A stretch of 43,813 nucleotides of DNA from Actinomycetota bacterium (GCA_017856115.1 JAFMFM010000013.1:1-43813), one strand, 5' to 3'; counted from the stretch's first letter, positions 25,640-34,196 are shown. The notes: generated by a model not told the origin, from the letters alone. Numbers and translations are program-made.

Positions 25640-25654
25640 CCGCGCCGGCGCGGC
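25639..25654. terminator. GC palindrome between convergent pckG and the small membrane-protein gene
   Basis: A perfect 16-base palindrome, GCCGCGCCGGCGCGGC, starts at the last base of the pckG stop. It can fold as a 6-bp stem with a CCGG loop. It sits in the 49-base gap between convergent genes, so it may stop transcription from both sides. Confidence 0.4.
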
Positions 25655-25688
25655 ACAACACCACACCGCGTGTTCACGTTCGCGTGGT

Positions 25689-26063
25689 CTAGCCCTGGCC
25701 AACCAGCATGGCGCGAATACCCAACCCCATGATGAAGAGGCCACCAAAGCCGTACAGCAGGTACACCCTCGACTTCAACTGCGCACGATACGAATAGATG
25801 ATTGCAATGGCGATGATTCCGACGAAACCATAGAACGCATGGAACTGCGGGAACATCAACTTCTCCTTGTTCACCATGGCCACCCCCAACGCCACCTGCA
25901 CGAACATGGTGAACTGCGCCAACGTCGTGAACCACCACAAGGCACGCGAGCGAAGCGAGACCATCTTGTGTGCACCGAGCGCCCACAGGCCAGCCATGGC
26001 GTTGCCGATGATCACCACCCACGCAAACCCGTTGTGCAGATCGGACAGGGTTGAGGCAAACAT
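25689..26063 (-). CDS. Small four-helix membrane protein, unknown function
   Basis: A 124-residue integral membrane protein with four hydrophobic segments (around AWVVIIGNAMAGLWAL, WWFTTLAQFTMFVQVALGV, FHAFYGFVGIIAIAIIY and VYLLYGFGGLFIMGLGI). It has conserved-looking FHAFYG and HN residues in the helices. No enzyme motif. ATG 26063 is chosen; TAGCGT lies 10 bases upstream, and its TAG is the stop of the upstream phosphatase gene. Similar proteins are common in actinobacteria without a known role (from memory). Confidence 0.65.
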   Translation of the reverse strand: MFASTLSDLHNGFAWVVIIGNAMAGLWALGAHKMVSLRSRALWWFTTLAQFTMFVQVALGVAMVNKEKLMFPQFHAFYGFVGIIAIAIIYSYRAQLKSRVYLLYGFGGLFIMGLGIRAMLVGQG

Positions 26064-26076
26064 CACCGAAACGACG

Positions 26077-26658
26077 CTACCGAACGAGGGTGTCGGCCTC
26101 GTCGCCACCCTCGATCAACGCGAGCCCACCGTCAGTACCGACCTGCAGCGTGGTAATCGATGCATTGTCGAGGCTGCGGATGAGTACGCGATCATCGTCG
26201 AGTGCCAAACCAATCAGTGCATTGATGGCGATGAAATGCGAGAAGACCACCGTGTCATGTGTGGTCGATCGCGCCCACTGTGCCAGTGCCGAATGGAACT
26301 CGCGATACGCCTGACCGTCGGTGGCGAAGACCTGCGACCAGGTTCCTTGCATCACGCGTCGCAACCAGTCGGTTCGCTCCGTCAGCGCCACACCGATTGG
26401 AGATGGAATCTCCGAAACTCGTGGCTCCACCGTCGCAGACTTTCCGACCAACGCCGCGAACGGCACTGCCGTTTCTTGGCATCGTCGCAATGGGCTGCTC
26501 ACGACGTGCACGTCACGCACGTTGCCGCTGACCCGTTCTGCGAGCCGTTCGGCCACATCCGCGGCTTGCTGCAACCCGACATCATCCAGCCCTGGATCCA
26601 CGTCGGTGTCCCAGCCTGCGGCGGCACGACCGTGTCGCACCAGGTAGAGGTGGGCCAT
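26077..26658 (-). CDS. Histidine phosphatase family protein (phosphoglycerate mutase-like)
   Basis: A 193-residue cytoplasmic phosphatase of the histidine-acid branch. Seen: LYLVRHGRA with the phospho-accepting His; SSPLRRCQETA with the phosphate-binding Arg; and VVFSHFIAINALIG, where the second catalytic His sits in FSHF. Too short for a glycolytic phosphoglycerate mutase, so a phosphatase of unknown substrate is likely. The ATG overlaps the PIG-L stop as ATGA. Confidence 0.88.
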   Translation of the reverse strand: MAHLYLVRHGRAAAGWDTDVDPGLDDVGLQQAADVAERLAERVSGNVRDVHVVSSPLRRCQETAVPFAALVGKSATVEPRVSEIPSPIGVALTERTDWLRRVMQGTWSQVFATDGQAYREFHSALAQWARSTTHDTVVFSHFIAINALIGLALDDDRVLIRSLDNASITTLQVGTDGGLALIEGGDEADTLVR

Positions 26659-27458
26659 CAGTCCAGTAGTGAGGAGCGCTTCGTTGGGGCGGGCTCGCCA
26701 ACCTTGATGAACCATTCGGTACCGAACGTGCGACGAAACGACTCCTCCGACATCTCCGTGGCGAAACCCGTGTCGTTCGCTTGGCTGGCATGCGCAGCAA
26801 TGGCCTCGCGCTTGGCGTTGCAATGGTCCCCGACATCGATGTGGTGGGTGATCTTCGACTCCGGCTCCCCCATTGGATTTCCGTCGTCGGCGGGTTGACG
26901 CGGATCGAAGTCGTTGTCGCCGCCGTTTGCCTTCGACCACTCGAATTGCTCCACGAAGAAATCGCGGTTCAGGGTGACCTCGAACAAGTCACGAACTCCG
27001 GCCAGTTGCGCGGCACGGTGACCCACCTTGTGCACGTGCAGGTGGTCGGGATGTCCGTAGTTGCCGTGCCAGTCATAGGTGACCAACGCCAAGCGGTCGG
27101 CGGCTGCCTGCTCCTCGGCGATGATTCGTACCAGGCGCGTCGCTGCTTCGTCGACGTCGGAGCGGATGAAGGCGCCCTCGAGATCGTTTTGCGGCCAACC
27201 GTTCATGCCACTGTCCACGTAGCCGAGCCATTCATGCCTCGCCACACCGAGTGCTTCGCAGGATCGGGCCAACTCGTCTCGACGACGTTCGAGCAGCGCT
27301 TCCGGGGTGGCCACGTCGGCGGGGCGCTCACCGTGCCGTCCGTCCGTGGCAGTTACCAACACCACTCGATGCCCTTCGGCGGAATACTTGGCGATGGTTC
27401 CACCGCTGATGAGACACTCGTCGTCGGGATGGGCATGCAGGAAGAGAATGGTCGCCAT
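26658..27458 (-). CDS. PIG-L family N-acetylglucosaminyl deacetylase (MshB/Mca-like)
   Basis: A 266-residue zinc hydrolase of the PIG-L/LmbE family. Seen: LFLHAHPDDECLISGGTIA (metal-binding His, Asp and Asp), TATDGRHGE and GHPDHLHVH with the third metal ligand. Mycothiol enzymes MshB (GlcNAc-Ins deacetylase) and Mca (conjugate amidase) share these motifs. The sequence does not decide between them, and other LmbE deacetylases are possible. It lies 7 bases after the CaiB-type gene and is coupled to the downstream phosphatase. Confidence 0.85.
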   Translation of the reverse strand: MATILFLHAHPDDECLISGGTIAKYSAEGHRVVLVTATDGRHGERPADVATPEALLERRRDELARSCEALGVARHEWLGYVDSGMNGWPQNDLEGAFIRSDVDEAATRLVRIIAEEQAAADRLALVTYDWHGNYGHPDHLHVHKVGHRAAQLAGVRDLFEVTLNRDFFVEQFEWSKANGGDNDFDPRQPADDGNPMGEPESKITHHIDVGDHCNAKREAIAAHASQANDTGFATEMSEESFRRTFGTEWFIKVGEPAPTKRSSLLD

Positions 27459-27465
27459 CGCCGCC

Positions 27466-28659
27466 CTATTTCACGTTGGTTCGAGGCGACAGCTGGCGAG
27501 CCGCCCCCGATGCAATCAGTGCGTCGATACGTTCGGCGCCGAAACCCCAGTCGGCGAGCACAGCACTCGTGTGCTGTCCCGCGTGGGCCGGCGGCGTGGG
27601 CACGTCTGCGGTGGAGCGAGAGTATCGCGGTGCCGGTGCAGGCTGCGTGACTCCACCAACATCGATGAACGTCTCGCGCGCCACGTTGTGCGGATGTCGG
27701 GCGGCTTCGCTCATGCGCAGAACCGGCGCGTAACACACGTCGGTACCTTCCATGATGTCGTTCCATTGCTCGCGCGTTTTGGTGCGGAACACCGCTGCGA
27801 GTCTCTCCTTGAGTTGAGGCCACTTGCTGCGATCCATCTGAGTGGCAAATTCGGCGGCGATCGACGAGTCGGCATCGGCGGTAATTCCGGTCTTCTCCAA
27901 CAGCAGCGCGTAGAACTGCGGTTCGATCGAACCGATCGACACCCACTCACCGTCGGCGCACTCGAACACGTCGTAGAAGTGGGCCCCGGTGTCGAGCAGA
28001 TTGGTGCCGCGGGCATGCTCGTCGAACATTCCCACGTTCTTGAACGCCCAGAACATGCTCATGAGTACCGCCGAGCCGTCCACCATCGCTGCATCCACCA
28101 CTTGGCCCTTGCCCGAGCGTTGCGCCTCGAGCAACGCACACACCACGCCAAACGCAAGCAGCATTCCACCCCCACCGAAGTCGCCGACCATGTTGAGTGG
28201 TGGTGTTGGCGGCTCACCGGCCCGACCGAAGTGCGCGAGTGCGCCGGCGAGTGCGATGTAGTTGATGTCGTGACCGGCCGCATTTGCATACGGACCCGCT
28301 TGTCCCCAGCCGGTCATCCGACCAAACACCAGCGTGGGGTTGCGCGACATGCACGCGTCGGGCCCCACTCCGAGTCGCTCCATTACTCCGGGTCGAAAAC
28401 CCTCGATGATCGCGTCGGCACCCTCCACCAGCGTGAGCAACGTTTCGACACCCTCGGGATGTTTCAGGTCGAGCGCAATGTTGCGTCGTCCGCGAAGCAT
28501 GACATCCCAATGGGCTCCGGTTGCGTCGTCGCGCACGGCTTGTGTGCGATCCACTCGGATCACTTCGGCTCCCATATCGGCGAGCATCATCGCCGCAAAC
28601 GGACCGGGTCCGATGCCGGCAATCTCGATGACCCTGACACCACCGAGCGGACCCGCCAT
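27466..28659 (-). CDS. CaiB/BaiF family CoA transferase, alpha-methylacyl-CoA racemase type
   Basis: A 397-residue class III enzyme. Seen: [33 protein letters not shown] at the N-terminus; [12 protein letters not shown]; and the racemase signature [13 protein letters not shown] followed by [16 protein letters not shown], whose His and Asp match the catalytic pair of the mycobacterial racemase Mcr, where CoA transferases use a different Asp. [14 protein letters not shown] follows. Such enzymes convert 2R- to 2S-methylacyl-CoA so branched fatty acids or sterol side chains can enter beta-oxidation. It sits between a hydrolase and a PIG-L gene in one operon. Confidence 0.87.
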   Translation of the reverse strand: MAGPLGGVRVIEIAGIGPGPFAAMMLADMGAEVIRVDRTQAVRDDATGAHWDVMLRGRRNIALDLKHPEGVETLLTLVEGADAIIEGFRPGVMERLGVGPDACMSRNPTLVFGRMTGWGQAGPYANAAGHDINYIALAGALAHFGRAGEPPTPPLNMVGDFGGGGMLLAFGVVCALLEAQRSGKGQVVDAAMVDGSAVLMSMFWAFKNVGMFDEHARGTNLLDTGAHFYDVFECADGEWVSIGSIEPQFYALLLEKTGITADADSSIAAEFATQMDRSKWPQLKERLAAVFRTKTREQWNDIMEGTDVCYAPVLRMSEAARHPHNVARETFIDVGGVTQPAPAPRYSRSTADVPTPPAHAGQHTSAVLADWGFGAERIDALIASGAARQLSPRTNVK

Positions 28660-28663
28660 TCGA

Positions 28664-29554
28664 CTACTTCTTCAGCGTGAACTGCGAGATGGTGTCCACG
28701 ATGTGACCCCACAACGGTTCGGGAACGTCGTGACCCATGTCGTCAACCATCACCAACGTGGCGCCCGGAATCAACGCCGCGGTTCGCTCACCCGCAACGG
28801 GTGAGAACAACGTGTCGTCCGTGCCGTGGATCACGAGGGTGGGCACGTTCAGCGCCTGAAGGGCTTCGGTGCGACGACCGCTCGCGTAGATGGCGGCCAT
28901 CTGACGCGGTGAGCCTTCGGGATAGAACGACCGGTCGAAGTCGCGTGCTGCGTTGGCTCGAGACTGGGCGTCGTTGCGGTACTTCTTCGACTGGAAGGCC
29001 TGGTATACCAGTGAGTGTTCGATGAATCCGGCCCGGTCCGAGGGTGGGATCGACATCAGTGCCGTCATTGCCTCGGGGGTGGACTGCATGGTTTCGGGCT
29101 CGCCGGGCATCGACATCACCGAAATAAGGGACGCGGCTCGCACTGGATGCTCGATGGCGAACACTTGCGCGATCATGCCGCCCATAGAGGCACCCATGAT
29201 GTGTGCCTTCGTGATGCCGAGGTGATCCATGAGTCCGGCTACGTCGGCAGCCATGTCGCTCAACGTGTAGGGCACGGGCGGCAACGGCTGTTCGAGCAAC
29301 GCCGCAGTTACCACCGCGTCGGAGTCGACCACCACGCCGTCCAATTTGGTGGACAACCCAACGTCACGATTGTCGAATCGCACCACGAAGTGCCCCTTGT
29401 CGGCGAGCAATTTCACGAATCGTTCGTCCCACGCAACCATCTGTGCGCCGAATCCCATGATGAGAATGAGTGCCGGGTTGCTCTTGTCACCGAACGTGTC
29501 GTACTCCAGCTCGATGGACAGGGTTTCGTACTTGTTGACAACGGCCCGTGGCAT
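28664..29554 (-). CDS. Alpha/beta hydrolase (esterase, RdmC/LipG-like)
   Basis: A 296-residue hydrolase. Seen: [30 protein letters not shown]; the nucleophile elbow GASMGGMIA; the acid [10 protein letters not shown]; and the base in [12 protein letters not shown], giving a complete Ser-Asp-His triad. It resembles methyl-esterase and LipG-type lipases of actinobacteria; substrate unknown. ATG 29554 is chosen because TACCGT lies exactly 6 bases before it. It heads the operon with the CaiB-type, PIG-L and phosphatase genes. Confidence 0.87.
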   Translation of the reverse strand: MPRAVVNKYETLSIELEYDTFGDKSNPALILIMGFGAQMVAWDERFVKLLADKGHFVVRFDNRDVGLSTKLDGVVVDSDAVVTAALLEQPLPPVPYTLSDMAADVAGLMDHLGITKAHIMGASMGGMIAQVFAIEHPVRAASLISVMSMPGEPETMQSTPEAMTALMSIPPSDRAGFIEHSLVYQAFQSKKYRNDAQSRANAARDFDRSFYPEGSPRQMAAIYASGRRTEALQALNVPTLVIHGTDDTLFSPVAGERTAALIPGATLVMVDDMGHDVPEPLWGHIVDTISQFTLKK

Positions 29555-29576
29555 GACTTCACGGTAGCGTTTCGCC
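29555..29576. promoter_or_regulatory. Candidate symmetric bidirectional leaderless promoter (hydrolase / galK)
   Basis: The whole 22-base gap between two divergent starts reads as 6 bases, then ACGGTAGCGT (29561-29570), then 6 bases. The plus strand holds TAGCGT 6 bases before GTG 29577. The minus strand holds TACCGT 6 bases before ATG 29554. The two hexamers share the single TA at 29565-29566. This is the arrangement expected of a -10 pair making leaderless mRNAs in both directions. No Shine-Dalgarno site is possible in either gap. Confidence 0.6.
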
Positions 29577-30617
29577 GTGTCGTCAGTCGCACGCGCACCC
29601 GGTCGCGTGAATCTCATCGGTGATCACACCGATTACACGGGTGGCTTGGTGTTGCCGATGGCCATCGACCGCGAGACCACCATCACGTTCACGGCGTCTC
29701 CCCACGTCGAACTCACCAGTCGGGACTTCGACGGCCACGTTCGCTTCGACCTCCCGATAGCGAGTGCCTCCACGTTGCAGCCGTCATGGGGCAGATACGT
29801 CGCCGGGGTCGCAGCGGCCATGAGCGAGCGGAGCATGGCCCCCATTGGTTTCTCCGGCACGGTGGCCACCACGGTGCCCATCGGCGGAGGGCTCTCGTCG
29901 AGTGCCGCATTGGAGGTTGCAGCAGCATTGGCGTTCGGTATCGAAGCAGACCTTGCCACCATCGCTGCGGTGTGTCGTCGCGCCGAGCACCTCGCCACCA
30001 GCGTGCCGTGCGGCATCATGGACCAACTCACTTCCACTGCAGGCGTGAAGGACCACGCCCTGCTGATCGATTGTCATTCACTCGACATCACGCCGATTCG
30101 AATTCCCGACGGCGTTTCGGTGTGGGTGGTACCGGTGTCCGCACGCACGCTCGACGGAAGCGAGTACCCGATGCGCGTGGCACAGTGTGCGGCGGCCGAA
30201 CGCGAGATCGGCCCACTACGTTCGGCGGACCTCGCGGGCACGAACAACATCGTCGACCGCGTCATTCGTGCACGCGCGCGTCACGTCGTGAGTGAAAACC
30301 TCCGTGTTCGGGCTTTCGCTGCGGCACTCGCTGCAAACGACCTCCACGATGTCGGAAAGATCATGTACGAGGGACACCACAGCCTCAGCCGCGACTTCGA
30401 AACCTCCACTCCAGCCATGGATGCAGCAGTGGAACACTTCGCTCGAATTCCCGGAGTGCACGGTGCACGAATGACAGGCGGAGGATTCGGCGGTTGCCTG
30501 GTGATCCTGGCCGACGACGATGCCCCGATCGCCGCTGGCGCCGATTCGGACGGCCATTCCGACGCCATGCGAGTGCGAGCCGCTGACGGGGCATCACTCG
30601 ACACACCGCTGTCGTAG
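29577..30617 (+). CDS. galK: Galactokinase (GHMP kinase)
   Basis: A 346-residue sugar kinase, galactose plus ATP to galactose 1-phosphate. Seen: ARAPGRVNLIGDHTDYTGG at the very start (sugar-binding; the usual GEHTDY has Asp for Glu here); VPIGGGLSSSAALEVA, the ATP-binding GHMP loop; VPCGIMDQ with the catalytic Asp; and ARMTGGGFGGCLV. Other Leloir genes (galT, galE) are absent nearby, so a related sugar substrate cannot be ruled out. The GTG start at 29577 fits the leaderless promoter. Its TAG stop begins the TAGCCT in front of the helicase gene. Confidence 0.9.
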   Translation: MSSVARAPGRVNLIGDHTDYTGGLVLPMAIDRETTITFTASPHVELTSRDFDGHVRFDLPIASASTLQPSWGRYVAGVAAAMSERSMAPIGFSGTVATTVPIGGGLSSSAALEVAAALAFGIEADLATIAAVCRRAEHLATSVPCGIMDQLTSTAGVKDHALLIDCHSLDITPIRIPDGVSVWVVPVSARTLDGSEYPMRVAQCAAAEREIGPLRSADLAGTNNIVDRVIRARARHVVSENLRVRAFAAALAANDLHDVGKIMYEGHHSLSRDFETSTPAMDAAVEHFARIPGVHGARMTGGGFGGCLVILADDDAPIAAGADSDGHSDAMRVRAADGASLDTPLS

Positions 30618-30620
30618 CCT
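30615..30620 (+). promoter_or_regulatory. Candidate -10 for the helicase gene, overlapping the galK stop codon
   Basis: TAGCCT, 7 bases before GTG 30628. Its first three bases are the galK TAG stop. The helicase gene has no Shine-Dalgarno site in the 10-base gap, so a separate leaderless transcript is plausible. Confidence 0.45.
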
Positions 30621-30627
30621 GCCCAGC

Positions 30628-32541
30628 GTGAATGATGACGCGCTATTGGCTGATCTCGACGACGATCAGCGTCGCGCGGTTACCTGCGCCCCCACTGCCA
30701 CCGTCATCCACGCCGGTGCTGGCTCGGGGAAAACCCGCGTCCTCACTCATCGCATCGCGTGGCGCATCGCCCGTGGAACGGCCGATCCATCGAGGGTGTT
30801 GGCCATCACTTTCACGCGCGAAGCAGCAGCAGAGATGCGACGACGCTTGCGGTCGCTGGGCGTAACCCGACACGACCGCGCTGGCGATCTCGATCAACCC
30901 ACCATCGGCACCTTCCACTCGGTGGCCTTGGCGCTCCTGCGACGACGTGCCGCCGACACGTCGGCACAGCTACCCACGGTGGTGGGAAACCGTATTTCGC
31001 TCCTCGATCAGGCGCTCGGCGAAAACTCGCTCGGCCGCCAAAGTTCCGTGGTTCTCGCCGAAATCGACTGGGCCCACGCACGAATGGTGTCGCCCGAACG
31101 TTACGAGGCCGAAGTCGAACGACTGGGCCGAAAGGTGACGCTTGCACCATCGCGTGTTGCAGCTGCGTATCGCGCTTACGAACGCATCAAGACCAAGCGC
31201 GGTGTCGTCGACCTCGACGATCTGGTGAGTCAAGCGACACGCGTCATAAACGAGCGGTCCGACTTTGCCGCCGCCACTCGATTTCGATTTCGCCACATCT
31301 TCGTCGACGAAGCCCAGGACATGAACCCGCTGCAATACGCATTTTTCGAGGCCTTGCGCGGCGATCGCGACGACGTCTTCATCGTCGGGGATCCGTTGCA
31401 GGCGATCTACGGCTGGAACGGCGCCGACCCCGCGCTGTTCACCAGTTTGCCCGATGCGCTCAACATGCCCACCGTGCTTACGCTGCCCGGCAACTACCGC
31501 TGCACACCACAAGTGCTCGACGTGGCCACACACGTCGCCACCAATTCCGGGGTAACTCCGAACGTCCGGTCACGACGGTCGCCGGGTTTCCCGGTGGAGT
31601 ACCTCGAAGTGGAGGACGAATTCGACGAGGAGCATCTGCTGCGCCAGATCGTCGCACCGCACGTTCGACCCGGGCTCGACCCATCGATGGCAGTCTTGGC
31701 ACGAACCCACGCGGTACTCGAACCACTCGCCCGATCGCTGAGCAAGGCGGGAATTCCCGTCGCATCACGGCGAGCAAGCGCCGTGCGCACCAACGCCATC
31801 GACGAAGTTGCCGAGTGCCGCACTCGACACGATCTCACGGTGTGGGCGGCCGACATCATCGTCGAATCCACGGACGACGACGAACGAATCGTGGCCGAGC
31901 AGGTACAGGCGTACCTTCGCAGCAGCACGAAAGGCGAGGTCGATGGTCGAAGTGCAGCCGCATACCTGCGCGCCAGCCATGCCGCTCCTGAAAACTACGG
32001 AGTGGAACTCCTCACGTTCCATGCCGCGAAGGGTCGGGAGTTTTCGCGCGTGATAATCGTCGGGGCCGAGCGCGGCCTCATGCCGCACGCTTCGGCATCG
32101 ACCGACGAGCAACTACGAGAGGAGGCGCGCCTCGCCTACGTGGCGTGTACCCGAGCCGCCGACCATCTCACGGTGATTCGCGCCAAACGACGAAAAGGTC
32201 GTGTCACGGCGACGAGTCCGTACTTCGCCACGCTGCCCGACGGTGTCGAGCATCGGGGTCGGCATACAGCACCAGCCGAGCGCCCACGCCTCTCGCCCCC
32301 CACCGATCCCCGGGTTCTCGCCGATCGCGACCTGAAGCGGCGTCTCTGCGATGTTCGCGATGCGATTGCACGAACCAACTTCACCCTGCCCGAAGCCGTG
32401 TTGAGCGACGTTGAAATTTCCCGGATCGTGACCGAGCGTCCGCACGACGTGGAACAACTCTCGCGCATTCTCGGACCGCTGACGGCGAATCGCCTCGGGA
32501 CTGCGATACTTCGCGAAGTCGGACTGCCCATCAACCCATGA
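30628..32541 (+). CDS. UvrD-family DNA helicase with C-terminal HRDC-like domain (UvrD2-like)
   Basis: A 637-residue superfamily-1 3'-5' helicase. Seen: Q motif LDDDQRRAV; Walker A AGAGSGKT at 29-36; TFTREAAAEM; GTFHSVALALLRR; Walker B VDEAQD at 226-231; GDPLQAIYGWNGAD at 254-267; GNYR; LLTFHAAKGREF; and AYVACTRA. The last 70 residues (DRDLKRRLCDVRDAI on, to LGPLTANRLG) look like an HRDC domain as in mycobacterial UvrD2. Length is normal for that type. The GTG at 30628 is chosen for the TAGCCT 7 bases upstream. The stop overlaps the next gene as ATGA. Confidence 0.92.
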   Translation: MNDDALLADLDDDQRRAVTCAPTATVIHAGAGSGKTRVLTHRIAWRIARGTADPSRVLAITFTREAAAEMRRRLRSLGVTRHDRAGDLDQPTIGTFHSVALALLRRRAADTSAQLPTVVGNRISLLDQALGENSLGRQSSVVLAEIDWAHARMVSPERYEAEVERLGRKVTLAPSRVAAAYRAYERIKTKRGVVDLDDLVSQATRVINERSDFAAATRFRFRHIFVDEAQDMNPLQYAFFEALRGDRDDVFIVGDPLQAIYGWNGADPALFTSLPDALNMPTVLTLPGNYRCTPQVLDVATHVATNSGVTPNVRSRRSPGFPVEYLEVEDEFDEEHLLRQIVAPHVRPGLDPSMAVLARTHAVLEPLARSLSKAGIPVASRRASAVRTNAIDEVAECRTRHDLTVWAADIIVESTDDDERIVAEQVQAYLRSSTKGEVDGRSAAAYLRASHAAPENYGVELLTFHAAKGREFSRVIIVGAERGLMPHASASTDEQLREEARLAYVACTRAADHLTVIRAKRRKGRVTATSPYFATLPDGVEHRGRHTAPAERPRLSPPTDPRVLADRDLKRRLCDVRDAIARTNFTLPEAVLSDVEISRIVTERPHDVEQLSRILGPLTANRLGTAILREVGLPINP

Positions 32542-33140
32542 CCAGTCACCTGCAAACACCCGTCGCGCCGATGGCGCCAATCGACCGAGTGCGATTTGCA
32601 GTGGTTGATACCGAAACCACCGGACTTTCCACCGATAGCGATCGTGTCTTGCAGGTGGGAGTGGTGGTGGTGCGGGGCGACGGCGCGGTCGAGCAGGAGT
32701 TCGTCACCTATCTTCGACGCCTCACGTGGGGTATCGGGCATGTGGGTGCGTTCCACATCCACGGCATCACGCGACGTCAACTCCGCAAAGGAATGGCACC
32801 GCGGGCGGCACTTGAGGCGCTCAACGAACTGACCAACGGTTGTGTGTTCACCGCGCACAATGCCAAGTTCGACATCGGATTTCTGAGATCCGACTTCATG
32901 CGTCTGGAGATTCCGATGCAGTTGACGGGGCCGCTGTGCACGCTGAACTTGTCGCGCAAACTGGACCCCCAGCGGAGCATGTCGCACAAACTCAGGGATG
33001 TTGCCGCACGGTTCGGCAAGTCCACCGATCGACCGCACGATGCCCTTGCCGATGCCCAGCTCACCGCTGCGGTGCTCCCCGATTTACTGGCGGCACACGG
33101 CATCGCCACCTACGCCGAACTCGCTCCGCATTTTGGCTGA
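32538..33140 (+). CDS. DnaQ-like 3'-5' exonuclease (DEDDh)
   Basis: A 200-residue exonuclease of the DNA polymerase III epsilon superfamily. Seen: FAVVDTETTGL (D24, E26); HNAKFDIGFL with D112; and HDALADAQLT (H167, D172), the complete DEDDh set. No polymerase domain. ATG 32538 overlaps the helicase stop (ATGA), so the two proteins are probably made together and may act on the same DNA ends. It could also serve as a proofreading or RNA-degrading exonuclease. Confidence 0.9.
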   Translation: MTSHLQTPVAPMAPIDRVRFAVVDTETTGLSTDSDRVLQVGVVVVRGDGAVEQEFVTYLRRLTWGIGHVGAFHIHGITRRQLRKGMAPRAALEALNELTNGCVFTAHNAKFDIGFLRSDFMRLEIPMQLTGPLCTLNLSRKLDPQRSMSHKLRDVAARFGKSTDRPHDALADAQLTAAVLPDLLAAHGIATYAELAPHFG

Positions 33141-33147
33141 CTCCTCA

Positions 33148-33168
33148 CCCGCTGCTTCGGGCGGCGGG
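33148..33168. terminator. Hairpin between convergent exonuclease and pafC genes
   Basis: CCCGCTGC, loop TTCGG, GCGGCGGG: an 8-bp stem with one G-T wobble, 7 bases after the exonuclease stop and 20 before the end of pafC. A likely bidirectional terminator without a T-tract. Confidence 0.5.
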
Positions 33169-33188
33169 CCGAGAGTGGGTGCCGGGCG

Positions 33189-34196
33189 CTAGGCGTAGCG
33201 AGCTCGAACCAGTGCGGCGGTTCGCGCCGCCAAATCCGAGTACTTGGCGGGCTCGAGCACCTGCACATTGCGACCGCCACGCAACAAGAGCCTCGATAGC
33301 CAGTGTTCGCTGCTTACTCGCAGCGCAACGTCGATGGAACCGTCGCGGTTCTTCCGCCGCGACACGGTTGGATACGCCTCAGCGATCCACGTTGCGTCGC
33401 CGCGAACGCGCAACGTCACCAGTTCGAGGTCGCTACCGAACCAGCCACCATCGGCGTCGTCCTCGATGCGGCTGGCGACGTCGGCTTGGTTGTACAACTT
33501 GCCCGTTCGCACCACCGATTGGATGCGGTCCACACGGAAGTTCCGGATCGCACCGGACTTGTCGTCGTCGGCCAACACGTACCAATGTCCGCTCTCACTG
33601 AAGATCCGCACCACGCGAATGGTGCGTTGCGCGACCTCCGATCGAGCAGGGTTGAAATACTCGATTCGCAATTCAGCCGAGTCGGCCTGCGCGGACCGCA
33701 GATCCTCCAGGTTGGGCTCGTCGGGAAGGTCGATGTGCACCGGCCCATCGGTTGCCTCGGGCGCCAGTTTGGCCAGTTTCGACACCGCTCGCGCCAGGAC
33801 CGAGCGCTCCGGAGCGCCGGGCAGTTTCTGCGCGGCACGCACCATGGCGATGACCGCGTACATCTCTGCGCTCGTCAGCCGCAGGGGACGTGTGAAGAAA
33901 TTCGGAACCTCGGCCACCACCCAGCCGTCGTCGATGAATACGTCGATGAGGGTGTCGGGCGTGTATGGCGGTACGCCGCACACCGCGGCCATCTGGATGT
34001 CGGCCACCAGGTCTTCCTCGCTCATGCGGAATTGTTTGGCAACGTCGGCAAGACGAACCCGCTTGCGTTTCATGAGCCAGGGCAACAACACCAGCAATCC
34101 GGCCACGCGCTCTGATGCACTGCGCGGACCGCGACGTTTTGGTGTCGCACGCCTCGCGGGCGAACGACGCTTCGGTGTCGGGCGCTTCTTTGCCAT
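33189..34196 (-). CDS. pafC: WYL-domain transcriptional regulator PafC-like
   Basis: A 335-residue regulator. PafB and PafC form the PafBC activator of the RecA-independent DNA-damage response in mycobacteria. Seen: a basic, low-complexity N-terminus (about 1-28); a winged helix around 30-75 (VRLADVAKQFRMSEEDLVADIQ, then VCGVPPYTPDTLID); RLTSAEMYAVIAMVRA; and a WYL core with VVRIFSESGHWYVLADD and FRVDRIQSV. The ATG shares one base with the pafB stop (TAATG). No pafA or tatA follows, unlike the mycobacterial locus. Confidence 0.88.
   Translation of the reverse strand: MAKKRPTPKRRSPARRATPKRRGPRSASERVAGLLVLLPWLMKRKRVRLADVAKQFRMSEEDLVADIQMAAVCGVPPYTPDTLIDVFIDDGWVVAEVPNFFTRPLRLTSAEMYAVIAMVRAAQKLPGAPERSVLARAVSKLAKLAPEATDGPVHIDLPDEPNLEDLRSAQADSAELRIEYFNPARSEVAQRTIRVVRIFSESGHWYVLADDDKSGAIRNFRVDRIQSVVRTGKLYNQADVASRIEDDADGGWFGSDLELVTLRVRGDATWIAEAYPTVSRRKNRDGSIDVALRVSSEHWLSRLLLRGGRNVQVLEPAKYSDLAARTAALVRARYA

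Noticed and set aside
29535-29540. Consensus -35 TTGACA for galK
   Set aside because: The match is perfect, but the spacer to TAGCGT is 24 bases, too long for a normal promoter, and it lies inside the divergent hydrolase gene.
30759-31991. A 410-codon open frame on the plus strand within the helicase gene
   Set aside because: Out of frame with a helicase whose motifs are all intact; Arg/His/Pro-rich, no domain.
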